Positions 55,046 through 64,000 of a stretch of 64,000 nucleotides of DNA are shown here, piece after piece. Made by a program: the position numbers and the translations under genes. The DNA comes from Pyrrhosoma nymphula (Eukaryota; Arthropoda; Insecta; Odonata; Coenagrionidae). Below the pieces are notes generated by a model. It was not told where the DNA came from. It ran no database searches and was given only the letters and a program-made list of their open reading frames with translations. Location of the stretch: NCBI GenBank assembly GCA_963573305.1, contig OY754335.1:50303985-50367984 (forward strand), given 5' to 3'. The number at the start of each line of letters is the position of its first letter. Positions within the stretch are counted from its first letter, which is position 1.

Positions 55046-55485
55046 AGATGACACTATTGACACACCGTGAAAGGGTTAGCAGTATCCCACAGACAAAAAA
55101 TTTATGTAGTTTCTAAATCAATCAGCGACACTTGAAGGCCTAAAGAATGGGATTCTCACGGTGAAGAGAGGGCGAGGCGAAGGGAAAGAATGATGAACGA
55201 GGAGGTTTCAGGCACTGAAGAGGAAGTGTTTACCCAGCAGAAAATATGGATGCATAATGTAAAATGCGGCTAGAGAATGCTCAAGTCTCTGGCAGGATGG
55301 AATATATTGAGTCATCCGGGAAGAGGTACGAAGTCAATTTCAATTTTAGGTGGTTTACGGTGAAGCAATTAGTACGCCGGCCATATGAGTGGAATATTGT
55401 AAGGAAAAAGGTGAGTTTATTTAGTAAATGTAGTTGATCATAGCTATTCGTGTTGATCATCCATATCGCTAAAAACGAATTAAAA
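55046..55485. other. No gene recognised
   Basis: Nothing supported beyond the possible 3' flank of the RTE fragment. Confidence 0.35.
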
Positions 55486-55642
55486 ACACCAAAGACGGTG
55501 AAATTCGCCATGAAAAAAATAATTTAAGATGGCTTGGAGGTGTAACTGGCTAACGCACCTCACCGGCAATTGGGAGTTCCGGGTTCGAATCCAGGTCAAG
55601 TCAAATGATTTTTTTCATGGCGAATTTCACCGCCTTTGGTGT
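55486..55642 (+). mobile_element. SINE family A, copy 3, enclosed by a 40-bp inverted repeat
   Basis: The tRNA-like head gtgtaactggctaacgc, ctcaccggcaattgggag and ccgggttcgaatccagg (B box GGTTCGAATCC intact) runs from about 55531 to 55595. The normal SINE tail at 55603-55642 (tttttcatggcgaatttcac and cgcctttggtgt) is repeated in inverse at 55486-55525, 38 of 40 bases matching. So the SINE head sits in the loop of a foldback built from its own tail. Confidence 0.7.
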
Positions 55643-56739
55643 ATAACTTTGCACCCGTGTGCGTGACTGCGTACCACATCTTTTGTGTAAATGCAATGAT
55701 TGGAATTAAAAACATTTAGGTTGTTACCCCCGATATATAAAATAGGTGCAGGACGGAGACGGTGAAAATGGTGCATACTATGATCATTGATCCACTCATT
55801 GTGCAGAAAGGCATATGTTTCGGACTAAGGCCTGGTTTCATAATATGGTTAAATATTTTTTCATGACGTAAACCTAAGTTAATTCCTTCTCCCATCGAAA
55901 ACGCTTACGGTAACTTACCAACTTTCTAACATAATATTCAAAATCCGAACCATCAGTTTACATCAAGACGATTTAAGGGCTACGTCATCTTGCGGTTAAC
56001 GTTAACCAGACCTTATAAAAACCTAGCCTGCCAAAAATACAGCATTATATTTGATAACTTTGTAATTTTTCAGAACTAGTCGAAAGTAAATTCTTTATCT
56101 AAAGAAATATCTGCTATAATTTCATCATTGATATGAAAAGTGCCGTGTATGGTGGCAAAGGAAAGGATACTAAGGGAGAAAATAAGGTAAAGTTAGATAA
56201 TGCGATTGGAAGGGGCAAAGAGAGGCGAGGGGACGCTAAAGGCCGTGATGGTGGAGAGGATGTTAGGTAAACGGAGAAAAGAGAAGAAAGAGAGTAGGCG
56301 TTATGGATGAGATGAGGGCAGCTGGGACTCAAGCAGGGTTGAAGAGGAAAATCGTTACGTAGGTGAGGTCATCCAGTTATTTGTAAGAATTGTTTAGGTA
56401 ATCTCATTTTTATAAAAACCTATTTTAATCGGTATAATATCTAATCTGATTTTTGTGGAATCCCAAAACAATCACCAGATATACTTATTTTCAATCAGGG
56501 AGACTTCGGGATTAATGAGCCTCGACGGTCGTGGAATTTAAGCATCGCAACCTCGACAAATTAAAAAGTTGAGATTTGTTGAGGCTGTTAAGTCACGCCC
56601 AAGACATTTCCGAGGTCGAATCCTGGTTGAATTCGGTCCCATTTCTGTTACCGTGAATGAAACGAGAAGTGACGTCCTTTCGATAATGCAGACAACTTTA
56701 GATTTCGAGATCCTCGCTTCCGAAGCTCCCTAACCAGAG
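55643..56739. other. No gene; weak tRNA-like piece at 56590-56630
   Basis: gaggtcgaatcctgg near 56612 has a B-box-like core, but no tRNA fold is evident. The rest has no supported feature. Confidence 0.3.
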
Positions 56740-57490
56740 ATCAGAAACAATCCACCACGTCCATCATTCGAGAACCAACCTCTTCCAGCATCCCGCTGAC
56801 ACAGGACACCCCAACGGGAACACACCCCGCCTCACAGGGCAACAAAAGCATTTTACCTCATCACGGAGGAAAAAAGCGGCCAATTTCCATCCCCCCCATA
56901 TACCCACCTCGCCACCCAGCTCCGAGAAAGCACTTAATCATTAGCTTCATTTGACGTCGGTCTCTTTCTCTCCGGGGTTGAGAAAACCAACACCCGTTCG
57001 GCTCGGGAGGCGCTGCTACGAGGCTAGACCTCGCCTACCAACCTCTGATCGAAATCTGGAACGAGGGCAGGGCATGATGATGAGTATATATACAACACAC
57101 ACACGCACACTCGTCTTTCGGGAGCTGGCGCGCTTCGTTACGGTCGTGATGGTGAGGGGAGATGGGAGGCCCTTGGGTAGCGTGCGTGCGGCTCCCATCT
57201 CGCGACACGTTCTTCACAGAACGCGGGTGCCCATCATCGAATCGGGAGCGCCCCTTTACTCAATAATTACCTCGAGTCTTTTTTTTCTTCTTTCCCTCTC
57301 TACCCGCTCTCCCGAGTCCAAAAGAGGGGCCTTAACTCGCTCCGCGGGGCCTCCGCGCCGCCTCTCAACCACCACCTCTTCTGAATCACGTGCCCGCCTC
57401 CTTTCATTCCCCTCTCCCACACCAAATTATACCCCGCACCATCGAGTTATTGAAGTGCCAGAGGTGGCGCAAACACCTTTTGACTTGGTT
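56740..57490. promoter_or_regulatory. CpG-dense block; candidate promoter or first exon
   Basis: CpG is dense (ctcgggaggcgctgctacg, ggcgcgcttcgttacgg, cgcgggtgcccatcatcg). A TATATATA stretch at about 57085 and a CA repeat follow. A 180-codon plus-strand frame at 56951-57493 is arginine/serine-rich and has no recognised domain. Confidence 0.3.
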
Positions 57491-57879
57491 TGACTGCGTA
57501 TACTCGGCCGTATAGTTCTAGCAAAAAAAAGTTCCTGGCGCTGCGCAGTAGACGAGTTTGAGACATGGGCTACGGAACTTTCGAAATACTGCGCAACGGG
57601 GTAGTAAGGTTGTCTTGTGCGGAGGGTTAGTCAGAAAAGCTTTGTAATTGCTGCCAACACCAGCGCTTCGGGAAGTTGGGCTCACCACTACCTACAGTCC
57701 CGTTTCAACTCGTCTCACAGTGTTACCTCAAGATGAGACCCATGGTAAAGTCATAGCGATGGCTGATTTCAACCACTTGCCTTGCATGTAAGTAACTCGT
57801 GCTTTTTTCGCGAAGTTGTTTGGCTCCCCTGCCTCACTCTCTCTATTCCGTTGCCTCCCTCCCTTCCTCCCCGTCCTTT

Positions 57880-58175
57880 CCCTTAACCCCATCCACTTTT
57901 ACCTACCCTCCTTGCTGCGCAGGTCTGCGCCAGGAACTTTGGTGAAGCCGCTTGCACCATATTGAATGTCCGTAATGTACCATTAACGTAAAGGTACGTT
58001 TTCATGCAGCCGTTTTTGCGTTTCCGAACACTGCAATACCAATCAGAATCGAAATCTTCGATGCAGGCTGCGCTGCCGTCGGAGTTGCTCATATTTCAAC
58101 TTTCGGCGCAGTCTGCGTCGCCGGAGGCAGGGTGTGAGGACAGACGCTTACTTCCTGTCATTTGTCGGCCACGTG
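57880..58175. promoter_or_regulatory. CpG-containing block, possible second promoter-like segment
   Basis: Repeated CpG and GCG triplets (gctgcgctgccgtcgg, ggcgcagtctgcgtcgccgg) in otherwise AT-rich DNA. Short frames on both strands, none recognised. Confidence 0.25.
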
Positions 58176-58949
58176 ATCGTTTCCCAAGGAATTGAGGGTT
58201 ATTTTCAGATTTATGACAAAAACTTTACTTAGATGGTGCAGCCCATCGCCAATACTCCTCATGAATATCCATTTTTAGATGATCTCTCCACAATGAACAG
58301 GAATAATTATGAATACTGAACGCGTCACGGTTTTCCACTGTCTTCAATCTTCACCCGATGCGCTGTCATGAAAACAGGGTATGTGTGTGACGCGCAATAC
58401 AGTGATGAAACGACGCAAAAAGGGTTGTATGAAAACGTAGGTTAATAGGCCTAAACATATACACGTATATCTACACGTTTGCTGCACATTAAATGTTGAA
58501 TTACTGAGAAATAAGCATTTCTATTTTAGTGTTATTTATGTTAAAAGCGCAAGCGGCCATCTATTATTATGGCACATTTTCCAAGTTATTGCACGCATTT
58601 TTTTTATAATATCTACACAGTACAATTAATTTCAAAGATAAACAAAGTTTTATGTCACTCAAATATTTCACTTTAAAGCAGAAAAACACAATAAATCATC
58701 CTAAAGAATACCCGTCCCGTCTCACGATTCATAATGTTGTAATCATAGTATTCACTCTCTCTCTCTAACTCTCAATATGACAGTTATGTCTTCACCTGAA
58801 GTATGTCACGCCATTTCTGTTATAGTTTACACTATCATCCCCACACCACGAGTTTTCAGAACACAAACAGCAAAGGCAGAAAAAAATCGAAGCTCTCATC
58901 TAACCTCATCTTTTCTCTTCCTTGTTTCTTTGCTCCCAAAAATACCCCT
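58176..58949. other. No gene recognised
   Basis: AT-rich with a short CT repeat near 58757. Confidence 0.4.
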
Positions 58950-58957
58950 TGCCTAGG

Positions 58958-59254
58958 CAGTGCCGTCCCTAGGCTAGTGCGACAGGTGCCGCCGCACTGG
59001 GCCCCACGTATATGAGGGCCCCGCCCGGGCTTGCTTTTTTCAGACGGTGCGATGAAACCCGCACATTTCCCGAAATTGCATACCAATTAGTACATATGTA
59101 AATTTCTGGAAATCATTAGCCATTTTGTAGATTAGTTTCCTTCGATCCATGAAATATGCTTAAAAGATGCTACAATATCATAAAGGGAATGCAAAGTTAA
59201 GGGGGCCCCAACTTTCGTTTGCACAGGGCCCCTCAATCCCTTTGGATGGCCCTG
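58958..59254. mobile_element. 297-bp hAT-type MITE with 8-bp target duplication
   Basis: The ends are CAGTGCCGTCC and, in reverse complement, CAGGGCCATCC (8 of 11 matching). Eight-base flanks tgcctagg (58950-58957) and tgcgtagg (59255-59262) match at 7 of 8. CAG-starting inverted ends plus an 8-bp duplication are the hallmark of hAT elements. The interior has GC-rich subterminal parts (ggtgccgccgcactgggccc, gagggccccgcccggg) and no coding capacity. Confidence 0.8.
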
Positions 59255-59375
59255 TGCGTAGGATTGGTGGTGCAGCAGGTCGGCCGCACTGCCATCGATG
59301 AACACTCGTGTTGTCCGTTCAAGTCCTTGTGAAGCGTCCTCAGACACTCCCAGCTCCGTCGTAGCACGTTTGCTT

Positions 59376-59700
59376 AACGAGCTTCGGTGGCTAAGGTCAT
59401 TTCGCACTTGCTATCTCCAACTTGTAGGCAGGGGCAGCCAAACTTGGGACGAATAAGGAGATCACCTCTAAGCGAAAGGAGCCAATGAGACCATAGCTTA
59501 AAATGCCACCATCCAACGGGCAGGGTACTGCATTTGAAGTACTCCCCGCACAGCAGCCAAGTAGGGATCGAAATTTGACAGAAAATTCCCCACCTGTGCT
59601 GGGGTTTGAACCACGGCCCTGGATAGGGAGCCACTACAGTAACCCGATCCCCTCGCAGCTTTTTCCCTCTAGACCGCACAGCCTTATTATGTTCAATAGA
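59376..59700 (-). mobile_element. SINE family V, larger copy (tRNA-derived)
   Basis: The minus strand begins with a tRNA-like head containing ggatcgggttactgtagtgg and a B-box-like gccgtggttcaaacccc (about 59620-59604). A body follows (ggggagtacttcaaatgcag, cccgttggatggtgg), ending in gcaagtgcgaaatgacctta. The last part recurs at 18690-18800. This is head, body and tail of a tRNA-type SINE. Confidence 0.6.
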
Positions 59701-60149
59701 AAACGACTTTACCTCACGGCAAAAATCTCGGAAAGTAATGTAATAAGTGGAAAACATTTTGAAATCATTGGAAAGATGAAACCTTCCTCTTTACATTGAC
59801 GCCAAATTCATTGAATTTTAAGAGTAGTTATATCTCACTCGAACTACCTTAAGATACAAAGCACGAAGCGATAGGGAGACGGGAGCCGTGTTTTGGTTAC
59901 TCCTGGCATGGATTGTGGCTAATGACTTCCCGTGAGTGCCCACAGGGGGGGCCTTCCCACCCCTACCGCCGCTTCGAACCACTCCCTCCCCAACGAGACG
60001 CCCAGGACACAAACGGCCCCGCCCTCTCCCCTCCTCCCTTTGTGACTCGGCACGAAATTAAATTGGGCGGCGTTCATTGATGAAGAGGTACTCCGGAGCA
60101 GGGGTGTGGAAGACAGAGGTGCTTGGATGATTCCAGAGACTGCCGTGAA
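59701..60149. other. No gene; CpG-rich patch 59935-60070
   Basis: A GC-rich stretch (ccaccccctaccgccgcttcg-like) without an identifiable element. Possibly a small CpG island or part of an older repeat. Confidence 0.3.
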
Positions 60150-60412
60150 AGGCCAAAGGAGGGGGATCACTTTGGTTTGATGCCAAAAGTACTGGTTTCC
60201 CATCCCCGGGCTCGAGTCCCGGAATGGTGTAAGTTTATTTGTGGAAAACCGAACTCTACGGTGTGCCTTGTGGACGCGCTAAAAGTGCACCTCGCTGCAC
60301 GTTGCATGTTAAGTTAAACTGGAGACCTGTTGACGTCTTTTGTACCAGCGTAAATGCCTTATACCAACGCCAGGTTTCTCACAGCCCTTCCTATCATTAT
60401 TGGTCGTTCAAT
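60150..60412 (+). mobile_element. SINE family T, copy 2
   Basis: The head contains ggtttcccatccccggg and ctcgagtcccggaatgg, a T-arm-like hairpin with B box. The tail tttctcacagcccttcct matches tttctgacaacccttcct of copy 3 at 61172. It directly abuts the 3' end of the minus-strand RTE fragment, tail to tail. Confidence 0.5.
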
Positions 60413-60905
60413 CCTGAGTTTGGTTGACTGCAGCCCTCCATCCTTTTCGATCTAATGCTAGTTCCCTTACTCCCTGGCAATTCTTCTTATGCATTTTCCT
60501 CTTTATTCGGTCCATATGTATGTAATCCCATGGCCTTCCCCTTGTGACTGTTCCCTCTATATGTCCTTCTATTACACTCTTCACAAACTCATTGTGCCTC
60601 AGGGTGTGCCCAATCCATTCGGTTCTTCTTTACTGTGCAGTGTTTCATGTGACCATTCCCTCTTCGATTCTTCTTTATAGTGTTTCATTTCGTATTTCAT
60701 CCTCCCATTTCCTCTTCAGCAGTCTTCTCCAACACCAGGTTTCGAATGTTTCTAATTTTTTCTCGCCTGCTTCACCAATGGTCCATGCTTCCTATTCATA
60801 GAGCGCCACGCTTCATACGGATGCCCTTACATACGCTTTCCTTATTCGTAGTCCTATCTTCTCTAAACCCCTTCCGATTGCCGCGCAAATAAATCTTATC
60901 TAACC
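60413..60905 (-). pseudogene. RTE-type RT C-terminal fragment with 3' end
   Basis: Minus strand: AWTIGEAGEKKLETFETWCW, RRLLKRKWEDEIRNETL, then HTLRHNEFVKSVIEGHIEGT and KRKMHKKNCQGVRELALDRK, ending RAAVNQT near 60430. It is the most complete of the three fragments of this subfamily (others at 5230-5576 and 61640-61935). Several stops break it. The truncated 5' side lies at 60905. Confidence 0.75.
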
Positions 60906-60989
60906 ATCAGCCCTGCCTGTCCTAGAGTAAACAACTTCCTGACCATATTTCATTTCTTGGGAATGATGTTAGCCTTGGAGAATATTAGG

Positions 60990-61230
60990 AATTGATGTCT
61001 CGTGCTAATGTGGTGGTTGGAGCACTGGAATCCCATCCTATGGACTCAGTTTCTAATCCCGGATGATTCACAAATACTCTTATTGAATCCTCATCCCTGC
61101 TGGGGTGCCATGTGTAGAGCCCTTCAAGAGCATTATACCACTCATAGAATGGGACTAACTTACGCTGAAGCCTAATTTCTGACAACCCTTCCTTTATTGT
61201 TAAAACAATTCTCCTCTAACAATCATCTCT
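60990..61230 (+). mobile_element. SINE family T, copy 3
   Basis: ggtggttggagcactggaat and cagtttctaatcccgg form a tRNA-like head with a degenerate B box. The body ends tttctgacaacccttcct then ttgttaaaacaattctcc, a tail shared with copies 1 and 2. The tail may be borrowed from a partner LINE, but none with this tail is in the window. Confidence 0.55.
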
Positions 61231-61639
61231 ACCTATATTTAATGGATCAAATGACCCACGGCCGCAAGGCTTCTAATAATTACTGCCATTTCCGGAGAGG
61301 ACCCATTAAAGCATCGAGAGAATGTTATATTTTTCTAATAGTTTCCTGCGCACAAGATAATTCATTCAAGGGAAAGGCATTTCTTTTTCAGCTGTATGAA
61401 TAGGTCATGGGATACCCAGGAAAGAGTCGTGAGATATGTAGATGAGTTTGGGTGTGGGTGGAAGGGGACGTGAAAAAATGTCAAGTTCACTATCCAGGAA
61501 TGGATAAGTATATAAGAAGATGGCTACAAAGGTTTAACCATGTTGAGAGAATTTATGAGAGGATTTGGAAATGTGGAAGTAATTGGTATCCGCTGTATAC
61601 AAAGTTTACCGAAACGATCTGATTTAATAAAATATCAAT
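61231..61639. other. No gene recognised; possible upstream part of RTE fragment
   Basis: No motif is clear before about 61640. Confidence 0.35.
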
Positions 61640-61935
61640 TACTGCACAGGTATACAGAAGAATTGGAGAAGAAAGGACACTGTGAAGCACCATACGCTAA
61701 AGAAGAACACGGGTTGGCCATGTTATGAGACACAACGAGTACATAAGTAGCATAATGGAGGGAAAAATTGAAGAGAAAGTCCACAGAGGAAGACCAAGAG
61801 ACAAGTACTTGGGGCAAGTCAAGAGGGATACGGGGAAGAAGAACCATAGGGAATTGAAGGAAATGGCATGGGATAGGGCGAAATGGAGGGGTGCAGTATA
61901 CCAATCCTAGGATTGTAATACTATGATGATGATCA
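61640..61935 (+). pseudogene. RTE-type RT C-terminal fragment with 3' terminus
   Basis: The plus strand reads VGHVMRHNEYISSIMEGKIE, EKVHRGRPRDKYLGQVKRDT and KKNHRELKEMAWDRAKW, ending AVYQS-stop at 61908-61910, followed by an atgatgatga run typical of RTE 3' ends. Same C-terminal design as 5230-5576 and 60413-60905. The 61-codon terminal frame is intact, but upstream parts are broken. Confidence 0.78.
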
Positions 61936-62460
61936 ATCACTGTTGAAAATAACGAGACTGATTCGCTAAGTTCATCACCTGAAGGAATCCCATTTCGCAC
62001 TCGCGTTGTAGAAGTATTTAATGGAGTTTACTTAGATCCTTCATCATTCGCTTAACTCAAGTGTACTCCATTCATAAAGAAAATACTCGGATGCGTTCGG
62101 AGCCTATCTATCGTGAATTATATCCAGAATAAAGGTTCTGTGCCACATAATGCCGCTGAGGTATTATGCTAGATAGAATATTCGTATTTGTGCCGAACAA
62201 AGTACCAAGTACTCAGGTATTAGTAAGGTGACTTTAACGCAAAGACCGGTAGAATAGACACTCTCTCATATGGCCACACCTAAACCGTCCGTCATTTTTT
62301 CCTATCTCAGTTTCTCTAGATGGCGAATATTATGGTTTCTCCGAGTGTGTCAAGACAAGAGTGATATATCGAATTTCGAAGTCGGACTTAGTTTTAAATT
62401 CTTTTAGGGTTATATTTAAAGAAATGGTAAAAGGTAGGTACTCTCATTAGGACCACCAAC
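61936..62460. other. No gene recognised
   Basis: AT-rich, nothing supported. Confidence 0.4.
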
Positions 62461-62508
62461 GGTTGAACCTTCTAAAGAGGGTTCAACCTTGAAACCGGAC
62501 TAATCCGG
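62461..62508. repeat. Two adjacent hairpins
   Basis: ggttgaaccttct (62461-62473) pairs with agagggttcaacc (62476-62488) with one mismatch. Then ccgga-ctaa-tccgg (62495-62508) forms a second hairpin, joined by ttgaaa. It resembles a structured RNA or a terminal part of a repeat; no identity is assigned. Confidence 0.45.
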
Positions 62509-62869
62509 ATCTTTGCTCGAGGCCCAGCCTCATTAGCGAAAGACCCAACACGCTGGGGGCCTCCCGACGAGCCTTGATCATTTGTATTCAATTTAAAGTT
62601 TTTAATAAACACAAATAAATTTCCAGATGCGTTTCCAGATAAACTGACCACCCCTTTATCCGGCAAAGGATCCGGTCCCGTTGTGGCCGGATTGAAGTAA
62701 GTTTAATGTTCGTTGAAACGCAAAATATTAATAGGAAGTTTTCCGTCGGTAGAAAGATACGCCATTAAAGTATCCAATCTTTAGGAGGCAGACGCCTAGC
62801 ACCTTATTTTTTATTCTCGAGTTCACGTAAGACTTCCAGGGGTCCAGGAAAGAGCGCTCAAGAAACGAA
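62509..62869. other. No gene recognised
   Basis: Nothing supported. Confidence 0.35.
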
Positions 62870-63200
62870 CCGAGGGGGGAGGCAAAGTGGAGGTGGACGG
62901 TAAGAGGATATCGAGAGGGTGGTATGTGGACTCGGGAGCAAAAAATTAATTGGAGGAAAAGATTAGGGAAGGGATGAGAGTTGAGATGGGGGAGTTTGTT
63001 TGTTCTTCAGATAGCTCTCCGCCCTCCCGTCTCCAAAACGAGCGTCGGAAGGCAAGAGCCGAGCGTAATTTTTTTGCGGAGATGACCGGAAAATCCAGCC
63101 GTTTCATGCCGCCTCTCGGTGGGTCCAAAAGGTCCCGAAATTATTAATGATTGGCTCGTCCGACGTGTGCCTTTCCGTCGGCACAAACACACACCATTAT
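62870..63200. promoter_or_regulatory. CpG-containing, G-rich block; weak promoter candidate
   Basis: Purine-rich with CpGs (cgaaccgaggggggaggc, aaaacgagcgtcgg, gtccgacgtgtgcc). No core promoter motif or exon is recognised. Confidence 0.22.
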
Positions 63201-64000
63201 TGCTCCAGAGGAGAAAAGCAATCTCAAGAGTTTATTTTTGGAAGGCTGAATGCTTTTCGAGGTGACTCTCTTGAAAGTTATCAATGGCCTCGAGTTCGCG
63301 CACGAGTGTCTTGTGGCATGACTTCAATTTATCGAACGTTTTGGTGACCAATATCCCTTTCAAGTGTACACAATACATGCATGCATACATAGTACATACC
63401 CATCACGCCACAGAGTGGGCTGTAATCGAAAAAAATGGGCCGAAATTCCAATTTTTTTCTAACTGGAAGTTGAAACTTCACCTGATCATTTTCCATTGAT
63501 TGTTGAATGAGGTGGCACATGTTGTATCAGTTCTCATGCATGAACAATATGTGAAGGCTCAAAACTCAACAGTTTAGAAAAAACGCCAACCTTCAATTTT
63601 CTCTGAAAATCACATAAGCCTGATAGTGTCAGGACAACACACAAGGACCTGATAGTGTTAAATTGTGGAATAAAAAATGGCAATGGACAATAACATAGTT
63701 CCTTGCTTATTGCTTTTCATAATTTTGTTTATTTTCATTTTACTGCTGTTAAAGAACAGAATTTTTCAGTCAATTTTATGAAACAATGTAGGGAAAAAGT
63801 AAATTTTTTTCTACACTGCCCTATCCTTCCATATCTCTTATGTTGCAGTAACACTCATACACATTGCTTCTTACTCGCTCTCCTATGCTTAAGACTTCTA
63901 ATATTCCTCCTCTTAAATTTTTTTTGTTACTCACTCACCCTCGACTTTCTCGTACTAATCCTACCTCTTACACTACCTACTCCTCAATCATAAATCTGCC
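63201..64000. other. No gene recognised
   Basis: AT-rich to the window end. Short motif-free frames only. Confidence 0.4.

Noticed and set aside
56951..57493. 180-codon plus-strand open frame
   Set aside because: CpG-rich DNA lacks stops by composition. The peptide is Arg/Ser-rich without motif, and other frames in the same block are equally open.
62461..62520. Hammerhead candidate (CTAAAGA ... GAAACCGGA)
   Set aside because: The first core has A for G5, stem II does not pair adjacent to the core, position 15.1/16.1 would be A-A, and no stem I is possible. Kept only as paired hairpins.

Overview
The window looks like intergenic or intronic DNA from an arthropod nuclear genome, most likely an insect. 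It is AT-rich with scattered CpG-dense patches, has eukaryotic tRNA genes with Pol III boxes, and carries decayed non-LTR retrotransposons, tRNA-derived SINEs and many inverted-repeat elements. I found no host protein-coding exon I can defend. The longest open frames (up to 198 codons) lie in CpG-rich or low-complexity DNA and show no recognisable domain.

Recognisable protein remnants all come from retroelements. (1) A LOA/R1/Jockey-like element at about 39.1-41.2 kb has RT, RNase H and a C-terminal tail, broken by stops and frameshifts. (2) A 5'-truncated CR1-like element at 47.8-48.8 kb has a YIND/FADD RT core and the family's 3' end; CR1-like C-terminal or tail pieces also lie at 17.9-18.2, 3.5-3.7 and 36.6 kb. 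(3) At least seven C-terminal scraps of RTE-type RT proteins lie at 1.4-2.2, 5.2-5.6, 13.3-13.6, 26.3-26.6, 54.8-55.0, 60.4-60.9 and 61.6-61.9 kb. SINEs belong to at least three families: A at 5.1, 34.6 and 55.5 kb; V at 18.7 and 59.4-59.7 kb; T at 49.6, 60.2 and 61.0 kb. There is a near-intact tRNA-Asn(GTT) at 7.3 kb with a decayed tandem neighbour, and a tRNA-Thr(TGT)-like gene at 54.4 kb. DNA-transposon-like elements include a 297-bp hAT-type MITE with an 8-bp target duplication (59.0 kb), a 431-bp MITE in TA sites (43.2 kb), and two TTAA-associated families, A (2.3, 27.3, 42.0 kb) and B (23.9, 38.3, 52.7 kb).

The most interesting signal is a set of palindromic foldback elements (4.2, 6.7, 8.8, 9.7-10.4, 19.5, 22.3 kb, with relics at 3.4, 31.6 and 52.1 kb) whose arms carry what looks like a hammerhead self-cleaving ribozyme core. 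The layout is CUGANGA, one extra nucleotide, a short stem II that keeps pairing although its sequence changes between elements, then GAAAC and a GUC or GUA cleavage triplet. Stem III is usually only the palindrome ACCGGU or ACGU, the design expected of a ribozyme that works as a dimer. Many copies also share a TGTGGAA-like box about 20-30 nt after the predicted cut. Penelope-like elements and retrozymes are known to carry hammerheads, but no Penelope RT or GIY-YIG frame is visible here, so these look like non-autonomous derivatives.

Between the repeats are CpG-dense blocks (2.9-3.2, 11.6-13.1, 30.6-31.0, 37.6-38.2, 47.3-47.8, 56.7-57.5, 57.9-58.2, 62.9-63.2 kb) that could be promoters or first exons of genes lying mostly outside the window. 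This cannot be shown from sequence alone.
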